Counted from the first letter of the stretch, positions 1 to 9,742 are shown. The stretch: 64,000 nucleotides of DNA from Thermobifida alba (GCF_023208015.1 NZ_CP051627.1:3233501-3297500), one strand, 5' to 3'. Translations and numbers: made by a program. Notes: a model not told the origin generated them from the sequence alone.

Positions 1-1
1 C

Positions 2-475
2 GCGTCGAACGCCCCCAGCGCGCTGCCCGCGCGCCGCTACGCCGCCGAGTACGAGGAGCTGCGGGACCGCTCCGACGCGACCCTGGCCGCGACGGGAGCG
101 CGCCCCCGGGTCTTCCTGGCCACGTTGGGTCCGGTCGCCGTGCACACCGCGCGGGCGACCTTCGCCGCGAACCTGTTCCGCGCGGGCGGCATCGAGCCGG
201 TCAGCGGCGGCGAGGCCGGTCCCGAGGAGGCCGCGGCGGCGTTCCGGGACAGCGGGGCGCGCGTCGCCTGCGTGTGCTCCAGTGACAGGGTCTACGCCGA
301 ACAGGCCGCCGCCACCGTCGCCGCACTGCGGGAGGCGGGCGCCGAACGGGTGCTGCTGGCCGGCAGGCCCTCCGACGACCTCTCCGCCGCCGGGGTGGAC
401 GGCTTCGTGTTCACCGGCTGCGACGCACTGGCCCTGTTGACCGACCTCAGCGACTTCCTTGGAGCGGCCCGATGA
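2..475 (+). CDS. mutA: Methylmalonyl-CoA mutase small subunit, C-terminal part (partial, 5' end outside window)
   Basis: The reading frame is already open at base 2 and ends at TGA 473-475, giving 157 visible residues. These form the C-terminal cobalamin-binding-like (Rossmann) domain of the small subunit, which lacks the B12 histidine motif in this family. The motif [20 protein letters not shown] and the alternating beta/alpha pattern are typical. The TTG at 125 is internal and not a start, since the frame and homologous residues continue upstream. Its stop overlaps the mutB start (ATGA), so the two subunits are translationally coupled and form the heterodimer that interconverts succinyl-CoA and (R)-methylmalonyl-CoA. 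Identification is strong because of the coupling to an unmistakable mutB. Confidence 0.93.
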   Translation, partial: ASNAPSALPARRYAAEYEELRDRSDATLAATGARPRVFLATLGPVAVHTARATFAANLFRAGGIEPVSGGEAGPEEAAAAFRDSGARVACVCSSDRVYAEQAAATVAALREAGAERVLLAGRPSDDLSAAGVDGFVFTGCDALALLTDLSDFLGAAR

Positions 476-2694
476 GCGCGAACATCCCGAACTTCGCGGA
501 GATCGCCGCGGGCACCCCCGTGGCGGCCTCCGGTCCGGAGCAGGCCGAGCGGTGGCGTCAGGCCCTGGCCGAGGCCACCGGCAAGGGCCCCGACGCCCTG
601 GTGTGGGAGACCCCCGAGGGGATCGGCGTCAAGCCGCTGTACACCCGGGCCGACCGCGACGGCCTGGACTTCCTCCACACCTATCCCGGGCTCGCGCCGT
701 TCCTGCGCGGCCCGTACCCGACCATGTACGTCAACCAGCCGTGGACGATCCGCCAGTACGCGGGATTCTCCACCGCCGAGGAGTCCAACGCCTTCTACCG
801 GCGCAACCTGGCCGCCGGCCAGAAGGGCCTGTCGGTCGCGTTCGACCTGGCCACCCACCGCGGCTACGACTCCGACCACCCCCGGGTGGAGGGCGACGTG
901 GGCATGGCCGGGGTGGCGATCGACTCCATCTACGACATGCGGCAGCTGTTCGACGGCATCCCGCTGGACCGCATGAGCGTGTCCATGACCATGAACGGCG
1001 CGGTGCTGCCGGTGATGGCGCTGTACATCGTGGCCGCCGAGGAGCAGGGGGTGGCGCCGGAGAAGCTGGCGGGGACCATCCAGAACGACATCCTCAAGGA
1101 GTTCATGGTCCGCAACACCTACATCTACCCGCCGCAGCCGTCGATGCGGATCATCTCCGACATCTTCGCCTACACCTCGCAGCGGATGCCGCGGTTCAAC
1201 TCCATCTCGATCTCCGGCTACCACATGCAGGAGGCGGGGGCCACCGCGGACCTGGAGCTGGCCTACACGCTGGCCGACGGCGTCGAGTACATCCGCGCCG
1301 GGCTGGACGCCGGGCTGGAGGTGGACGCCTTCGCCCCGCGCCTGTCGTTCTTCTGGGCGATCGGCATGAACTTCTTCATGGAGGTCGCCAAGCTGCGCGC
1401 GGCCCGCCTGCTCTGGGCCAAGCTGGTCAAGCAGTTCTCCCCGGCCAACCCCAAGTCGCTGAGCCTGCGCACGCACTCGCAGACCTCCGGCTGGTCGCTG
1501 ACCGCGCAGGACGTGTTCAACAACGTGGTGCGCACCTGCGTGGAGGCGATGGCCGCCACCCAGGGCCACACCCAGTCCCTGCACACCAACGCGCTGGACG
1601 AGGCGCTGGCGCTGCCCACCGACTTCTCCGCCCGCATCGCCCGCAACACCCAGCTCGTGCTGCAGCAGGAGTCCGGCACCACCCGCGTCATCGACCCGTG
1701 GGGCGGCAGCTCCTTCGTGGAGCGGCTCACCCACGAACTGGCCGTGCGCGCCTGGGGGCACATCCGCGAGGTCGAGGAGGCCGGGGGCATGGCCAAGGCC
1801 ATCGACGCGGGCATCCCCAAGATGCGCATCGAGGAGGCCGCGGCGCGCACCCAGGCGCGCATCGACTCCGGGCGCCAGCCGGTGATCGGCGTCAACAAGT
1901 ACCGGCCCGACACCCTGGACGAGATCGAGGTCCTCAAGGTCGACAACAGCCGGGTGCGCGCCGAGCAGATCGAGAAGCTGCGGCGGCTGCGCGAGGAGCG
2001 CGACGAGGACGCCGTGCAGGAGGCGCTGCGGCGGCTCACCGCCGCGGCGGCCGCGACGTCGAGCGGGGCGACGCTGGAGAACAACCTGCTCGCCCACGCG
2101 GTGGACGCGGCCCGTGCCAAGGCCACGGTCGGGGAGATCTCCGAGGCCGTGGAGAAGGTGTTCGGACGGCACTCCGGCCAGATCCGTACCATCCAGGGTG
2201 TGTACCGGGACGAGGCGCAGAACGCGGAGACGGCACGGGTGTCCATGGACGAGGTGGCCGCGAAGGTCGCGGAGTTCGAGGAGGCGGAGGGGCGCCGTCC
2301 GCGCATCCTCGTCGCCAAGATGGGCCAGGACGGCCACGACCGGGGGCAGAAGGTGATCGCGACCGCCTTCGCCGACCTCGGTTTCGACGTCGACGTGGGC
2401 CCGCTGTTCCAGACGCCCGCCGAGGTCGCCGCGCAGGCGGTGGAGGCCGACGTGCACATCGTCGGCGTGTCCTCGCTGGCCGCCGGGCACCTGACGCTGG
2501 TGCCCGCGCTGCGCGAGGAACTGGCGGCGCTGGACCGGTCCGACATCATGATCGTGGTGGGCGGTGTGATCCCGCCCGCCGACTTCGACGCCCTGTACGA
2601 GGCGGGCGCCACGGCGATCTTCCCGCCGGGCACCGTCATCGCCGAGGCCGCGCTGGGACTCCTCGACCGGCTCCGCGAGCAGCTGGGGCACTGA
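472..2694 (+). CDS. mutB: Methylmalonyl-CoA mutase large (catalytic) subunit
   Basis: 740 aa, the usual length for MutB. It catalyses adenosylcobalamin-dependent isomerisation of (R)-methylmalonyl-CoA and succinyl-CoA in the cytoplasm, linking propionate, odd-chain and branched amino-acid catabolism (or polyketide precursor supply) to the TCA cycle. Residues about 40-560 form the TIM-barrel substrate domain ([19 protein letters not shown] near the N-terminus, [15 protein letters not shown] in the middle). Residues about 600-735 are the B12-binding domain, with D620-G-H622-D-R-G625, where His622 is the lower axial cobalt ligand. The ATG at 472 overlaps the mutA stop. The meaB reactivase gene follows after 98 bases in the same direction. 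Confidence 0.98.
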   Translation: MSANIPNFAEIAAGTPVAASGPEQAERWRQALAEATGKGPDALVWETPEGIGVKPLYTRADRDGLDFLHTYPGLAPFLRGPYPTMYVNQPWTIRQYAGFSTAEESNAFYRRNLAAGQKGLSVAFDLATHRGYDSDHPRVEGDVGMAGVAIDSIYDMRQLFDGIPLDRMSVSMTMNGAVLPVMALYIVAAEEQGVAPEKLAGTIQNDILKEFMVRNTYIYPPQPSMRIISDIFAYTSQRMPRFNSISISGYHMQEAGATADLELAYTLADGVEYIRAGLDAGLEVDAFAPRLSFFWAIGMNFFMEVAKLRAARLLWAKLVKQFSPANPKSLSLRTHSQTSGWSLTAQDVFNNVVRTCVEAMAATQGHTQSLHTNALDEALALPTDFSARIARNTQLVLQQESGTTRVIDPWGGSSFVERLTHELAVRAWGHIREVEEAGGMAKAIDAGIPKMRIEEAAARTQARIDSGRQPVIGVNKYRPDTLDEIEVLKVDNSRVRAEQIEKLRRLREERDEDAVQEALRRLTAAAAATSSGATLENNLLAHAVDAARAKATVGEISEAVEKVFGRHSGQIRTIQGVYRDEAQNAETARVSMDEVAAKVAEFEEAEGRRPRILVAKMGQDGHDRGQKVIATAFADLGFDVDVGPLFQTPAEVAAQAVEADVHIVGVSSLAAGHLTLVPALREELAALDRSDIMIVVGGVIPPADFDALYEAGATAIFPPGTVIAEAALGLLDRLREQLGH

Positions 2695-2792
2695 GCGGTC
2701 CGACGGGCGCGGGGATCCCGGCGTGTCCGGGGTCCCCGCGCGTTCCGTCCCCGTCCCCGCCGCACCGGACCGATCTGGAACATCGAGGAGCC

Positions 2793-3791
2793 ATGAGCAG
2801 AACCATCGACATCGACGCCTACGCCGAGGGCGTGCTCGCCGGGCACCGGCCCACCCTGGCGCGGGCGATCACCCTGGTGGAGTCGCGCCGCGCCGACCAC
2901 GCCGAACTGGCCCAGCAGCTGCTCGTCCGGCTGCTGCCGCACAGCGGGAAGGCGCACCGGGTGGGCGTCACCGGCGTGCCGGGGGTGGGCAAGTCCACGT
3001 TCATCGACTCGCTGGGCAGCCTGCTGACCGGGCGGGGCCACCGGGTGGCGGTGCTCGCGGTGGACCCCTCCTCGGTCCGCACCGGCGGCAGCATCCTGGG
3101 GGACAAGACCCGCATGGCGCGCCTGTCGGCGGATCCGAACGCGTTCGTGCGCCCCTCCCCCTCCGCCGGCACCCTGGGCGGGGTGGCCCGCGCCACCCGC
3201 GAGACGATGGTCCTGATGGAGGCCGCCGGGTTCGACGTGGTGCTGGTGGAGACGGTGGGGGTCGGCCAGTCCGAGGTGACGGTGGCCGAGATGGTGGACT
3301 GCTTCCTGTTCCTCACCCTGGCGCGCACCGGCGACCAGCTCCAGGGCATCAAGAAGGGCGTGCTGGAACTGGTGGACGTGGTCGCGGTCAACAAGGCCGA
3401 CGGTCCGCACCAGCAGGAGGCCCGCAGGGCCGCCCGGGAGCTGTCGCGCGCGCTGCACCTGCTGCAGCCGGCCTCCCCGTCGTGGACTCCGCCGGTGCTC
3501 ACCTGCAGCGGGTTGGAGGGCACCGGCCTGGACGAGGTGTGGGAGCAGGTGCTGGCCCACCGCGCGGCCCTGGAGGAGACCGGCGAACTGGCCGAGCTCC
3601 GCAGCCGCCAGCAGGTGGACTGGATGTGGGCGCAGGTCCGGGACCGGCTGTTGGAGAGCCTGCGCACCGCCCCGCGGGTGCGGGAGCTGGCCCCGCGTCT
3701 GGAGGAGCAGGTGCGCTCGGGCGCCATCACCGCGACGCTCGCCGCGGACCGGCTGCTCTCCGCGTTCACGGAGGCCTCGCGGGACGGTTGA
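2793..3791 (+). CDS. meaB: MeaB-type G3E P-loop GTPase, chaperone of methylmalonyl-CoA mutase
   Basis: 332 aa, formerly annotated as LAO/AO transport ATPase or ArgK. The GTPase protects MutAB from inactivation and gates delivery of adenosylcobalamin. The Walker A motif GVPGVGKST lies around residue 62-70, followed by VLAVDPSS, the ETVGVGQSE switch region, and NKAD, the base-recognition motif. The ATG at 2793 is chosen because GAGGAG sits at 2785-2790 and the protein then begins as other MeaB proteins do. Position directly after mutB is the classic arrangement and supports the assignment over a general amino-acid transport role. Confidence 0.96.
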   Translation: MSRTIDIDAYAEGVLAGHRPTLARAITLVESRRADHAELAQQLLVRLLPHSGKAHRVGVTGVPGVGKSTFIDSLGSLLTGRGHRVAVLAVDPSSVRTGGSILGDKTRMARLSADPNAFVRPSPSAGTLGGVARATRETMVLMEAAGFDVVLVETVGVGQSEVTVAEMVDCFLFLTLARTGDQLQGIKKGVLELVDVVAVNKADGPHQQEARRAARELSRALHLLQPASPSWTPPVLTCSGLEGTGLDEVWEQVLAHRAALEETGELAELRSRQQVDWMWAQVRDRLLESLRTAPRVRELAPRLEEQVRSGAITATLAADRLLSAFTEASRDG

Positions 3792-4099
3792 CGAGGTCGG
3801 GGACCTGTTTTCCTCCCGCGGCTCCGCCGTTTGCGGACCGGTTGCACTCTGTAACATGAAAATTTCTTGCTCTCAGCCATTCCCGATTGGCGTTTTGGCT
3901 AATACCGTGTGTGTCCAAAGCCTTACGAGCGACCAGGGGATCGGGGAGAGGCGCCCCCGCCGCACGGTGCGGGTGAACACCGTGGGACGGGAGTATCGGC
4001 GCGAGTAGGGACCGCGCTGAGGGCAACCGGTCTGTGACATGGCCTGAGGTCGCTGATGGGGACCCCTCATGACTTCGTGAGGCTGGGAGGAGTGACAAC
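3792..4099. other. Intergenic region, probable promoter of the STAS gene
   Basis: About 300 bases without a convincing gene. The first part is comparatively AT-rich (around 3850-3920). I see no clear intrinsic terminator after meaB and no recognisable riboswitch. A -10-like TATCGG lies near 3994 and AT-rich stretches could serve as promoters, but no element can be assigned with certainty. Confidence 0.4.
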
Positions 4100-4468
4100 G
4101 TGTACAGGCTTGGGGTGAGCACCCGGGTCGAGAACCGCAGTGTGATCGTGTCAGTGGAGGGCGATCTCGACATCGCCACGGCGGGTGACCTGCGTTCCGC
4201 GGTGCAGTCCGCGATCGACGCGCACGGACCGTGGTTGATCCTCGACTTCTCCGCGCTGGACTTCATGGACTCCAGCGGACTCAATGCCATCATCAACGCC
4301 TACCACCTGGTGCGGGAGCGTGGGGGCAGCCTCGCGCTCGCCGCGCCCAACGAGCGGGTCACCAAGGTGATCCGCCTGGTGGGCCTGCACCGTCAGCTTC
4401 CGGTGCACCGGACGGTGGCGGCGGCGGTCGCCGCCATGCAGGCGCTGGTGACCCGGCAGGCCGGCTGA
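4100..4468 (+). CDS. STAS-domain anti-sigma factor antagonist (SpoIIAA/BldG/RsbV-like)
   Basis: 122 aa, a single STAS domain. Such proteins bind an anti-sigma kinase in partner-switching pathways and are inactivated when the kinase phosphorylates the serine of the DSSGL loop. Here that loop is FMDSSGLNAI with D57-S58-S59-G60. The VEGDLDIATAGDLRSAV strand-turn-helix is also canonical. The GTG at 4100 is used because GGGAGG at 4085-4090 gives good spacing. No anti-sigma kinase or sigma factor gene is adjacent, so the partner must be encoded elsewhere. Which regulon it controls cannot be told from the window. Confidence 0.93.
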   Translation: MYRLGVSTRVENRSVIVSVEGDLDIATAGDLRSAVQSAIDAHGPWLILDFSALDFMDSSGLNAIINAYHLVRERGGSLALAAPNERVTKVIRLVGLHRQLPVHRTVAAAVAAMQALVTRQAG

Positions 4469-4677
4469 GCCGTTCCAGCACCGACCGCTGTCCGCGGGCG
4501 GGCCCGCGGGGCCGGTCGTCCGTGACCGGACCCGCGGGTCCCGTGCGGTTCCTGGGCGTGCGGGGCGGAGTTTTCCGCACTGCGCCGTGTCCCGGTCTTT
4601 TCGCGCCCCACAAAAATACTCTGAGCAATTGATAAACTACTTTCAGCAACCATTCTCGGTTGTGTGTCACTCCTCTC

Positions 4678-4710
4678 GACGGCGGCCCCGGAATCACGGG
4701 AGCCGCCGTC
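4678..4710 (-). terminator. Hairpin downstream of ptsI
   Basis: GACGGCGGC at 4678-4686 and GCCGCCGTC at 4702-4710 form a perfect 9-bp stem with additional CCC/GGG pairing inside the loop. It lies 13 bases beyond the ptsI stop on the minus strand. There is no T-run, as is common in high-GC actinobacteria. The interval 4469-4677 between the STAS gene and this hairpin holds no gene; its 4610-4660 part is notably AT-rich. Confidence 0.55.
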
Positions 4711-4723
4711 CGCCGCTCTCGGC

Positions 4724-6421
4724 TCACGGCTCCGCGGCCGCGGAGCCGACCGCGTCGCTGACGGCCGCGCGGGCCTGCCGCGGCCCGGCCGCCTCCACCG
4801 CCAGGGCGGCGAGCTCGCGGCAGTCCCGCAGGCTGTGGCGGGCCAGCGCACGGCGCACCGCGGGCAGGGCGGAGGCGGACATGGACAGACTGGTGGCGCC
4901 GAGCCCCACGAGCACCAGGGCGAGCAGCGGGTCGGCGGCGGCCTCCCCGCACACCCCCACCGGCCGCCCCAGGCTCCGGCCCGCCGCACCGACCCGGCCG
5001 ACCAGGTCCAGTACCGCGGGCTGCCAGGGGTCCAGCAGGTCGGACAGGGTGCTGCGGGTGCGGTCCGCCGCCAGGGTGTACTGGGCGAGGTCGTTGGTGC
5101 CGACGGACACGAAGTCCACGCACCGCAGGACGCGGTCGGCGAGCAGGGCCGCCGCGGGAACCTCGACCATCGCGCCGACTTCGCCGAGACCGGACTCGCG
5201 GGCCAGCTCGGCGAAGTCCGCGGCCTCCTGCGGGGTGGCGACCATCGGCGCCATCACCCGGACGTGCGCCCCGGTGTCCCGGGCGGCCCGCGCGATCGCC
5301 GCGAGCTGGCGGCGCAGCAGTCCGGGCCTGGCGCGCACGGTGCGGAACCCCCGCATCCCCAGCGCCGGGTTGGGTTCGCCCTCCTGGGGGGCGAAGGCCA
5401 GCGGCTTGTCCGCCCCCACGTCCAGGGTGCGCACGGTCACCGTGCGGTCGCCGAAGGCGCGGAACAGCCGCGTGTAGACGGCGTACTGCTCCTCGGGGGT
5501 CGGTTCGGCGGCGCGGTCCAGGAACAGGAACTCGGTGCGCAGCAGTCCCACGCCCTCGCTGTCGTACCGCGCCGCGCGCTGCGGGTCCTCCCCGCCCAGG
5601 TTGAGCAGGAGCGCCACCCCGTGCCCGTCCGCGGTACGGCCCGGCCCGGCGGCGTCCGCGGCGGTGCGGGCCGGGCGGGCCCGTCGTCCCGCGGCGTGCC
5701 GCTCCGGTGCGGGACGCACCACGACCTCGCCCCGGTCGCCGTCGACCGTGACCGGAACACCGTCGCACAGCCGGTGCGCCCCGGCGCAGGCGACCACCGC
5801 GGGGATGCCCAGGGAGCGGGCCAGGATCGCGGTGTGGTCGGTGGGACCGCCGAACCGGGTGACGATCGCCAGGACGGTCCCGGGGTCCAGGCGGGCGGTG
5901 TCCGCGGGGGCGAGGTCCTCGGCGACCAGGACGAACGGGTGTCCGGGGGCGGGGGGCCGGGGCAGGGGAAGCCCCAGCAGCAGCGCCAGCGCCCGGTTGC
6001 GGATGTCGCCGAGGTCGGCCGCGCGTTCGGCCAGCGGGCCTCCGACCGAGCGGAACAGTTCCTGGTAGGAGGCGATGGCCTCGTCCACAGCCCACTCCGC
6101 GGCGGCCCCCTCCCTGACCCGTTCGGCGACCCCCGCGGCCAGCTGCGGGTCGCCCGCCATGAGGGCCTGCGCCTCCAGGATCTCCCGTGCCGCGCCGTCG
6201 AGGGCGGCGGCCTGTCCGCGCAGCAGTCCGGCGACGCGCTCCAGGGCGTCCAGGGCACGGGCGGTCTCCGCCGCGGGGTCGGCGACCTCGGCGCGCCTTG
6301 CGGGCAGCGCAGGCGGCGGGGCCAGCACCGCGACCGGCCCGGTGGCCCTTCCGGGACTGGCCGCGACGCCGGTCAGCGTCTGCTCTCCGGTGGCGGGGGC
6401 GTGCCTGCGGTCCGGTTCCAT
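4724..6421 (-). CDS. ptsI: PTS enzyme I (phosphoenolpyruvate-protein phosphotransferase)
   Basis: 565 aa. Transfers phosphate from PEP to HPr as the first step of the sugar phosphotransferase system. It shows the N-terminal HPr-binding and phosphohistidine region (GGPTDHTAILARSLGIPAVV, active His196), a linker, and the C-terminal PEP-binding TIM barrel (GVGLLRTEFLFLDR, NPALGMRG, SVGTNDLAQYTLAADR). The ATG at 6421 is chosen because GGAGG lies 5 bases upstream. A longer reading from 6568 would overlap the divergent regulator gene and lacks a good ribosome site. No HPr gene is in the window. The nearby PfkB and GH4 genes fit a sugar-phosphate pathway. Confidence 0.96.
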   Translation of the reverse strand: MEPDRRHAPATGEQTLTGVAASPGRATGPVAVLAPPPALPARRAEVADPAAETARALDALERVAGLLRGQAAALDGAAREILEAQALMAGDPQLAAGVAERVREGAAAEWAVDEAIASYQELFRSVGGPLAERAADLGDIRNRALALLLGLPLPRPPAPGHPFVLVAEDLAPADTARLDPGTVLAIVTRFGGPTDHTAILARSLGIPAVVACAGAHRLCDGVPVTVDGDRGEVVVRPAPERHAAGRRARPARTAADAAGPGRTADGHGVALLLNLGGEDPQRAARYDSEGVGLLRTEFLFLDRAAEPTPEEQYAVYTRLFRAFGDRTVTVRTLDVGADKPLAFAPQEGEPNPALGMRGFRTVRARPGLLRRQLAAIARAARDTGAHVRVMAPMVATPQEAADFAELARESGLGEVGAMVEVPAAALLADRVLRCVDFVSVGTNDLAQYTLAADRTRSTLSDLLDPWQPAVLDLVGRVGAAGRSLGRPVGVCGEAAADPLLALVLVGLGATSLSMSASALPAVRRALARHSLRDCRELAALAVEAAGPRQARAAVSDAVGSAAAEP

Positions 6422-6551
6422 TCCGTCCTCCGTGTCCCCGTGCGGCGCCGCCGCGGTTCCCCGTCGTCCGGGGCCGCGGCGGCGCGGGTCTTCCTTCATC
6501 GTGGTGGACTCGCCGCGTCGCGGCCAACGGTTCCTGTCCGACAATGAGGAG

Positions 6552-7226
6552 ATGGGCGAAGCTGACATCGACGCGGTCGGCGCGCTGGCCGACCCGCTGC
6601 GTAGGCGACTCTACGAGTACGTGGTGAGCAGGGAGGGCGAGACCAGCCGCGCCGAGGCCGCCGACGCCGTGGGTATACGGCGCACCCTGGCAGCCTTCCA
6701 CCTCGACAAACTGGTGGATGCGGGACTGCTGACGACGAGTCGGCGCAAGCTCTCCGGACGCGAGGGGCCCGGCTCGGGGCGCCCCGCCAAGCTGTACCGG
6801 CGCGCCGACCGCCAGGTGAACGTGCACCTGCCGCCGCGCGACTACGAGACCGCGGCGCACCTGCTGGCGGAGGCGGTGCAGCACTCGGGCGCCGAGGAGT
6901 CCCTCCACGCCGCGGCCCGCGCGGAGGGCAGGCGCAGGGGCGGCGCCGCCGCTGTCGAACGGCCCGTCGACGCGGACGGGCTCTGCGAGGTCCTGACCCG
7001 GCTGGGCTACGAACCGGCGGCGGACGAGGAGGAGCCGGAGACGCTGCGGTTGCGCAACTGTCCGTTCCACACGCTCGCCCGCGACTTTCCGCCGCTGGCC
7101 TGCGGGATGAACCTGGAGTTGCTGCGCGGCCTGCTCGCGGGCGTGCAGGCGGAGGGCTTCACCGCGCGCATGGCTCCGCGGGGGCGGCACTGCTGCGTCA
7201 CCATCTCTAAAAACGAAAATTATTGA
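6552..7226 (+). CDS. ArsR/SufR-like winged-helix regulator with Cys-rich C-terminal domain
   Basis: 224 aa. Residues about 5-85 form a winged HTH (DPLRRRLYEYVV, IRRTLAAFHLDKLVDAGLL, then GSGRPAKLYR as in SufR-family regulators). The C-terminal half has a cysteine pattern NCPFHTLARDFPPLACGMN and a terminal RHCCV, resembling the metal or Fe-S sensing region of SufR relatives. It is divergent from ptsI (130 bases between starts) and 31 bases upstream of the DUF3291 gene, so it probably regulates one or both. GAGGAG precedes the ATG at 6552. The bound cofactor and target are inference. An alternative description is a generic helix-turn-helix protein of the methanogen-regulator type. Confidence 0.82.
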   Translation: MGEADIDAVGALADPLRRRLYEYVVSREGETSRAEAADAVGIRRTLAAFHLDKLVDAGLLTTSRRKLSGREGPGSGRPAKLYRRADRQVNVHLPPRDYETAAHLLAEAVQHSGAEESLHAAARAEGRRRGGAAAVERPVDADGLCEVLTRLGYEPAADEEEPETLRLRNCPFHTLARDFPPLACGMNLELLRGLLAGVQAEGFTARMAPRGRHCCVTISKNENY

Positions 7227-7257
7227 CTTAGAAACAGAGGCGTGGTGGACTCCCTCC

Positions 7258-7734
7258 ATGAGCGGTTACCACCTGGCCCAGTTGAACGTCGGCACCCTCA
7301 AGGCCCCCCAGGGCTCCCCGGAGGTCGCGGAGTTCTTCGCGCTGCTCGACCCGATCAACGCCCTGGCCGATGCCAGTCCGGGATTCGTGTGGCGCTACCG
7401 CTGCGAGGGGAGCAACGACGCCACCGGCGAGCGCTTCTTCGGCGACGACCTGCTGATCAACTTCTCGGTGTGGGAGTCGGTCGAGACGCTGTGGGAGTTC
7501 ACCTACCGCAGCGACCACCTGGACCTGCTGCGCCGCCGCGAGTGGATGGTCCCGCTGGCCGAGCGTTTCCTGGTGCTGTGGTGGGTGCCCGCCGGCCACA
7601 TCCCCACCCTGACCGAGGCGCGCGAACGCCTCGACCTGATCCGCGCGGAGGGCCCCACCGAGCAGGCGTTCGACTTCCGCACCCGTTTTCCCGCCCCGCG
7701 TGAGGAGACTCGCCCACAGGACCCCCGGCCGTAG
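7258..7734 (+). CDS. DUF3291 domain protein
   Basis: 158 aa. Begins MSGYHLAQLNVGTLKAPQGS and contains SPGFVWRYR and the pattern NFSVWESVETLWEFTYRSDH, characteristic of DUF3291, a dimeric alpha/beta-barrel fold related to antibiotic-biosynthesis monooxygenases. No enzymatic activity is established for the family. It follows the Cys-rich regulator by 31 bases and is probably co-transcribed. The ATG at 7258 has only a weak ribosome-binding site, but the protein starts where the family starts. Confidence 0.85.
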   Translation: MSGYHLAQLNVGTLKAPQGSPEVAEFFALLDPINALADASPGFVWRYRCEGSNDATGERFFGDDLLINFSVWESVETLWEFTYRSDHLDLLRRREWMVPLAERFLVLWWVPAGHIPTLTEARERLDLIRAEGPTEQAFDFRTRFPAPREETRPQDPRP

Positions 7735-7810
7735 TGCATTCACGCAGGCACTTTGAGTAATGTATGCGGCCGAGCCCGTGAACTCTGTCACCTCCTAGGA
7801 GGCACCAGCC

Positions 7811-8377
7811 ATGCGCACCCCGTCGACCACCGCCGGTGTGGCCCTGTCCCTGCTCCTGTTGGCGGGCTGCGGATCCTCCGCCGAAGAAACCGAGCCGGAC
7901 CCCTCCCACCAGGTCAAAGCGGAGTTCGAGACCTGGCGCGAGGGGGCGTCCGCCGTCACCTACGACGAGCAGAACGTCCCCGTGGGGGCCACCGTCGAGG
8001 TCACGATCACCCCGATCAACTCCGGCTCCGACATCGCCATCACCGTCAGCGGGCTGATCGGCGACCGCGACTACGGGGCCCACCTGCACACCGAGCCCTG
8101 CGGCGCGGACCCCGAGGACGCGGGAGGGCACTACCAGCACGAACCCGCCCCCGACCCGTCCACGCCCGACCCCGACTACGCCAACCCCCAGAACGAAGCC
8201 TGGCTGGACTTCCACACCGACCCCGAGGGGCGCGCCCACTCCCAGACGTCGGTGTCCTGGCAGCCCCGCGAGGGCGAGGCCAACTCGGTGGTGATCCACG
8301 CCGAACGCACCCAGACCGTTCCCGCCCTCGCCGGAACCGCCGGGGAGCGGCTGGCCTGCGTCACGATCCCGCAGTAA
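7811..8377 (+). CDS. Lipoprotein of the Cu/Zn superoxide dismutase family, zinc site apparently missing
   Basis: 188 aa with a lipobox L17-A-G-C20, so exported and lipid-anchored. The SOD-like beta barrel contains GAHLHTEPCG (His91, His93), GGHYQH (His107) and VVIHAER (His163), which match the four copper ligands. C97 and the Cys in LACVTIP could form the usual disulfide. The conserved zinc loop (His and Asp ligands after the third copper His) is replaced by a Pro/Asp-rich stretch, so it may be a copper-only SOD or a non-enzymatic relative. CTAGGAGG (7795-7802) is the ribosome site. Promoter sequences are not obvious. Confidence 0.86.
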   Translation: MRTPSTTAGVALSLLLLAGCGSSAEETEPDPSHQVKAEFETWREGASAVTYDEQNVPVGATVEVTITPINSGSDIAITVSGLIGDRDYGAHLHTEPCGADPEDAGGHYQHEPAPDPSTPDPDYANPQNEAWLDFHTDPEGRAHSQTSVSWQPREGEANSVVIHAERTQTVPALAGTAGERLACVTIPQ

Positions 8378-8407
8378 CGGCCCCGCCGGAGACCCGCCGC
8401 CGGCCGG

Positions 8408-9565
8408 TCAGGGCCGCAGACCGATCGTGGCACTGGCCCGGCGCTGCGCGGTGGGCAGCCACGGCAGCGGGACGAGCTCGCCCAGGAAACGGTACTCGCG
8501 GCTCAGCCGCTCCCGGTTCTCGTCGTGGCGGGAGGCGCACAACTGGCCCCACCACGCGGCGATGTCGGCCCACCCCGGAGCCGACAGCGAACCACCGGTG
8601 TGCTGCACCGACAGCGCCGCGCACAGGTTGGCGAACCGCAGCCGCCGCTCCAGGGGCCATCCGGCCAGGGTGCCCACGATGAACCCGGCGCCGAACACGT
8701 CGCCCGCGCCGGTGGTGTCGACCGCGTCGATGACGATGCCTTCGACCTCGGCCTCCTCACCGGTGGTCTGGTCGATCGCGATCGCTCCCCGCGGGCCGTC
8801 GGTGACCACCGCGACCGGCACGTACTCGGCCAGCGCGGCCACCGCCAGCGCCGGACTGCCGGTCCGGGTGTACGACATCGCCTCGATCGCGTTGGGCATG
8901 AACGCGTGGCAGTGCCGCAGCTGCTCCAGGACCGACCTGGACCACCGTTGGCTGTCGTCCCACCCCACGTCCGCGAAGAGCAGGGTGCCCTCCTTGGCCT
9001 GTTCCAGCGCCCACTGCGGCACCTCGCCGTCGCTGCTCAGACTGACGAAGGCGGCTCTGGCCCGGGGCAGGTCGCGGGCCATGTCGTGCAGCGGGATCGG
9101 GGACGGGTGCTCGTGGGTGACCATGCTGCGGTCCCCCCGGTAGGCCAACGAGACCGTGAACGGGGAGTGCCAGTTGGGAATCCGCCGGGACGCCGAGAGG
9201 TCCACCAGCTCCTGCGTCGCCAGCGTCTCCCAGCAGAAGTCGCCGTAGACGTCCTCACCGAACGCCGCCGCCACCGCAGTGCGCAGGCCCAGCCGGGACG
9301 CGGCCACCGCCATGTTGGCCACCCCGCCGGGACAGGAGCCCATGCCCTGGGCGCTGACCTCGGTGCCGCTGGAGGGCGGCGAGGCCAGTCCGGTCAACAC
9401 GATGTCGAAGAAGACGGTCCCGCTCAACGCCAGGTCGATGGCGGGGCCCCCGCCCCCGCGGCTCTCCCCCAGCACGTCCTTCGGCTCCCCAACGAGGGGA
9501 GTGGATTCGAGTTCCCCGTAGTCCGCCGTCAGTTCCCGGGGATCCGTCTCTCCGTCCGTGGCCAT
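8408..9565 (-). CDS. PfkB-family carbohydrate kinase
   Basis: 385 aa. The ribokinase/PfkB fold is shown by the GMGSCPGGVANMAVAASRLG signature in the N-terminal half and by DTTGAGDVFGAGF, where Asp289 onward forms the anion hole and catalytic base region. It phosphorylates a sugar, or possibly a nucleoside, at the expense of ATP. The substrate cannot be read from sequence. The N-terminus carries about 45 extra residues before the first strand. I prefer ATG 9565 because AGGGAG lies just upstream of it; an ATG at 9580 is also possible. It is transcribed divergently from the GH4 glycosidase and may act in the same sugar pathway. Confidence 0.9.
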   Translation of the reverse strand: MATDGETDPRELTADYGELESTPLVGEPKDVLGESRGGGGPAIDLALSGTVFFDIVLTGLASPPSSGTEVSAQGMGSCPGGVANMAVAASRLGLRTAVAAAFGEDVYGDFCWETLATQELVDLSASRRIPNWHSPFTVSLAYRGDRSMVTHEHPSPIPLHDMARDLPRARAAFVSLSSDGEVPQWALEQAKEGTLLFADVGWDDSQRWSRSVLEQLRHCHAFMPNAIEAMSYTRTGSPALAVAALAEYVPVAVVTDGPRGAIAIDQTTGEEAEVEGIVIDAVDTTGAGDVFGAGFIVGTLAGWPLERRLRFANLCAALSVQHTGGSLSAPGWADIAAWWGQLCASRHDENRERLSREYRFLGELVPLPWLPTAQRRASATIGLRP

Positions 9566-9598
9566 ACCGGCTCCCTGCATGTCTGGTGCTCAAACCGT

Positions 9599-9608
9599 AG
9601 GTTAACCT
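9599..9608. promoter_or_regulatory. 10-bp palindrome in the pfkB/GH4 divergent region
   Basis: AGGTTAACCT is a perfect palindrome 34 bases upstream of the PfkB kinase start and about 135 bases upstream of the GH4 start. Its position suits an operator for either gene, but there is no second copy nearby, so the call is tentative. Confidence 0.3.
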
Positions 9609-9742
9609 CTTCTGCCCGGTGACCTCGGCGCCCTGCCGCCCTCCGGGGCCGGGGAGCCGCGGCACTCCCCCGGAACCGGCCCCCTCCCCGCCGACGCGCG
9701 CTACCGTGGGGCGCGGCCGAGACGGGCGGAAGAGGAGGCGAC

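Noticed and set aside
292-2691. A long (about 800-codon) open frame antisense to mutB
   Set aside because: High-GC codon bias leaves the antisense frame free of stops. Its product is Arg/Gly/His-rich without family features and mutB is unambiguous.
3792-4099. Possible riboswitch before the STAS gene
   Set aside because: I compared it mentally with cobalamin and c-di-AMP riboswitch cores and found no convincing consensus or pairing pattern.
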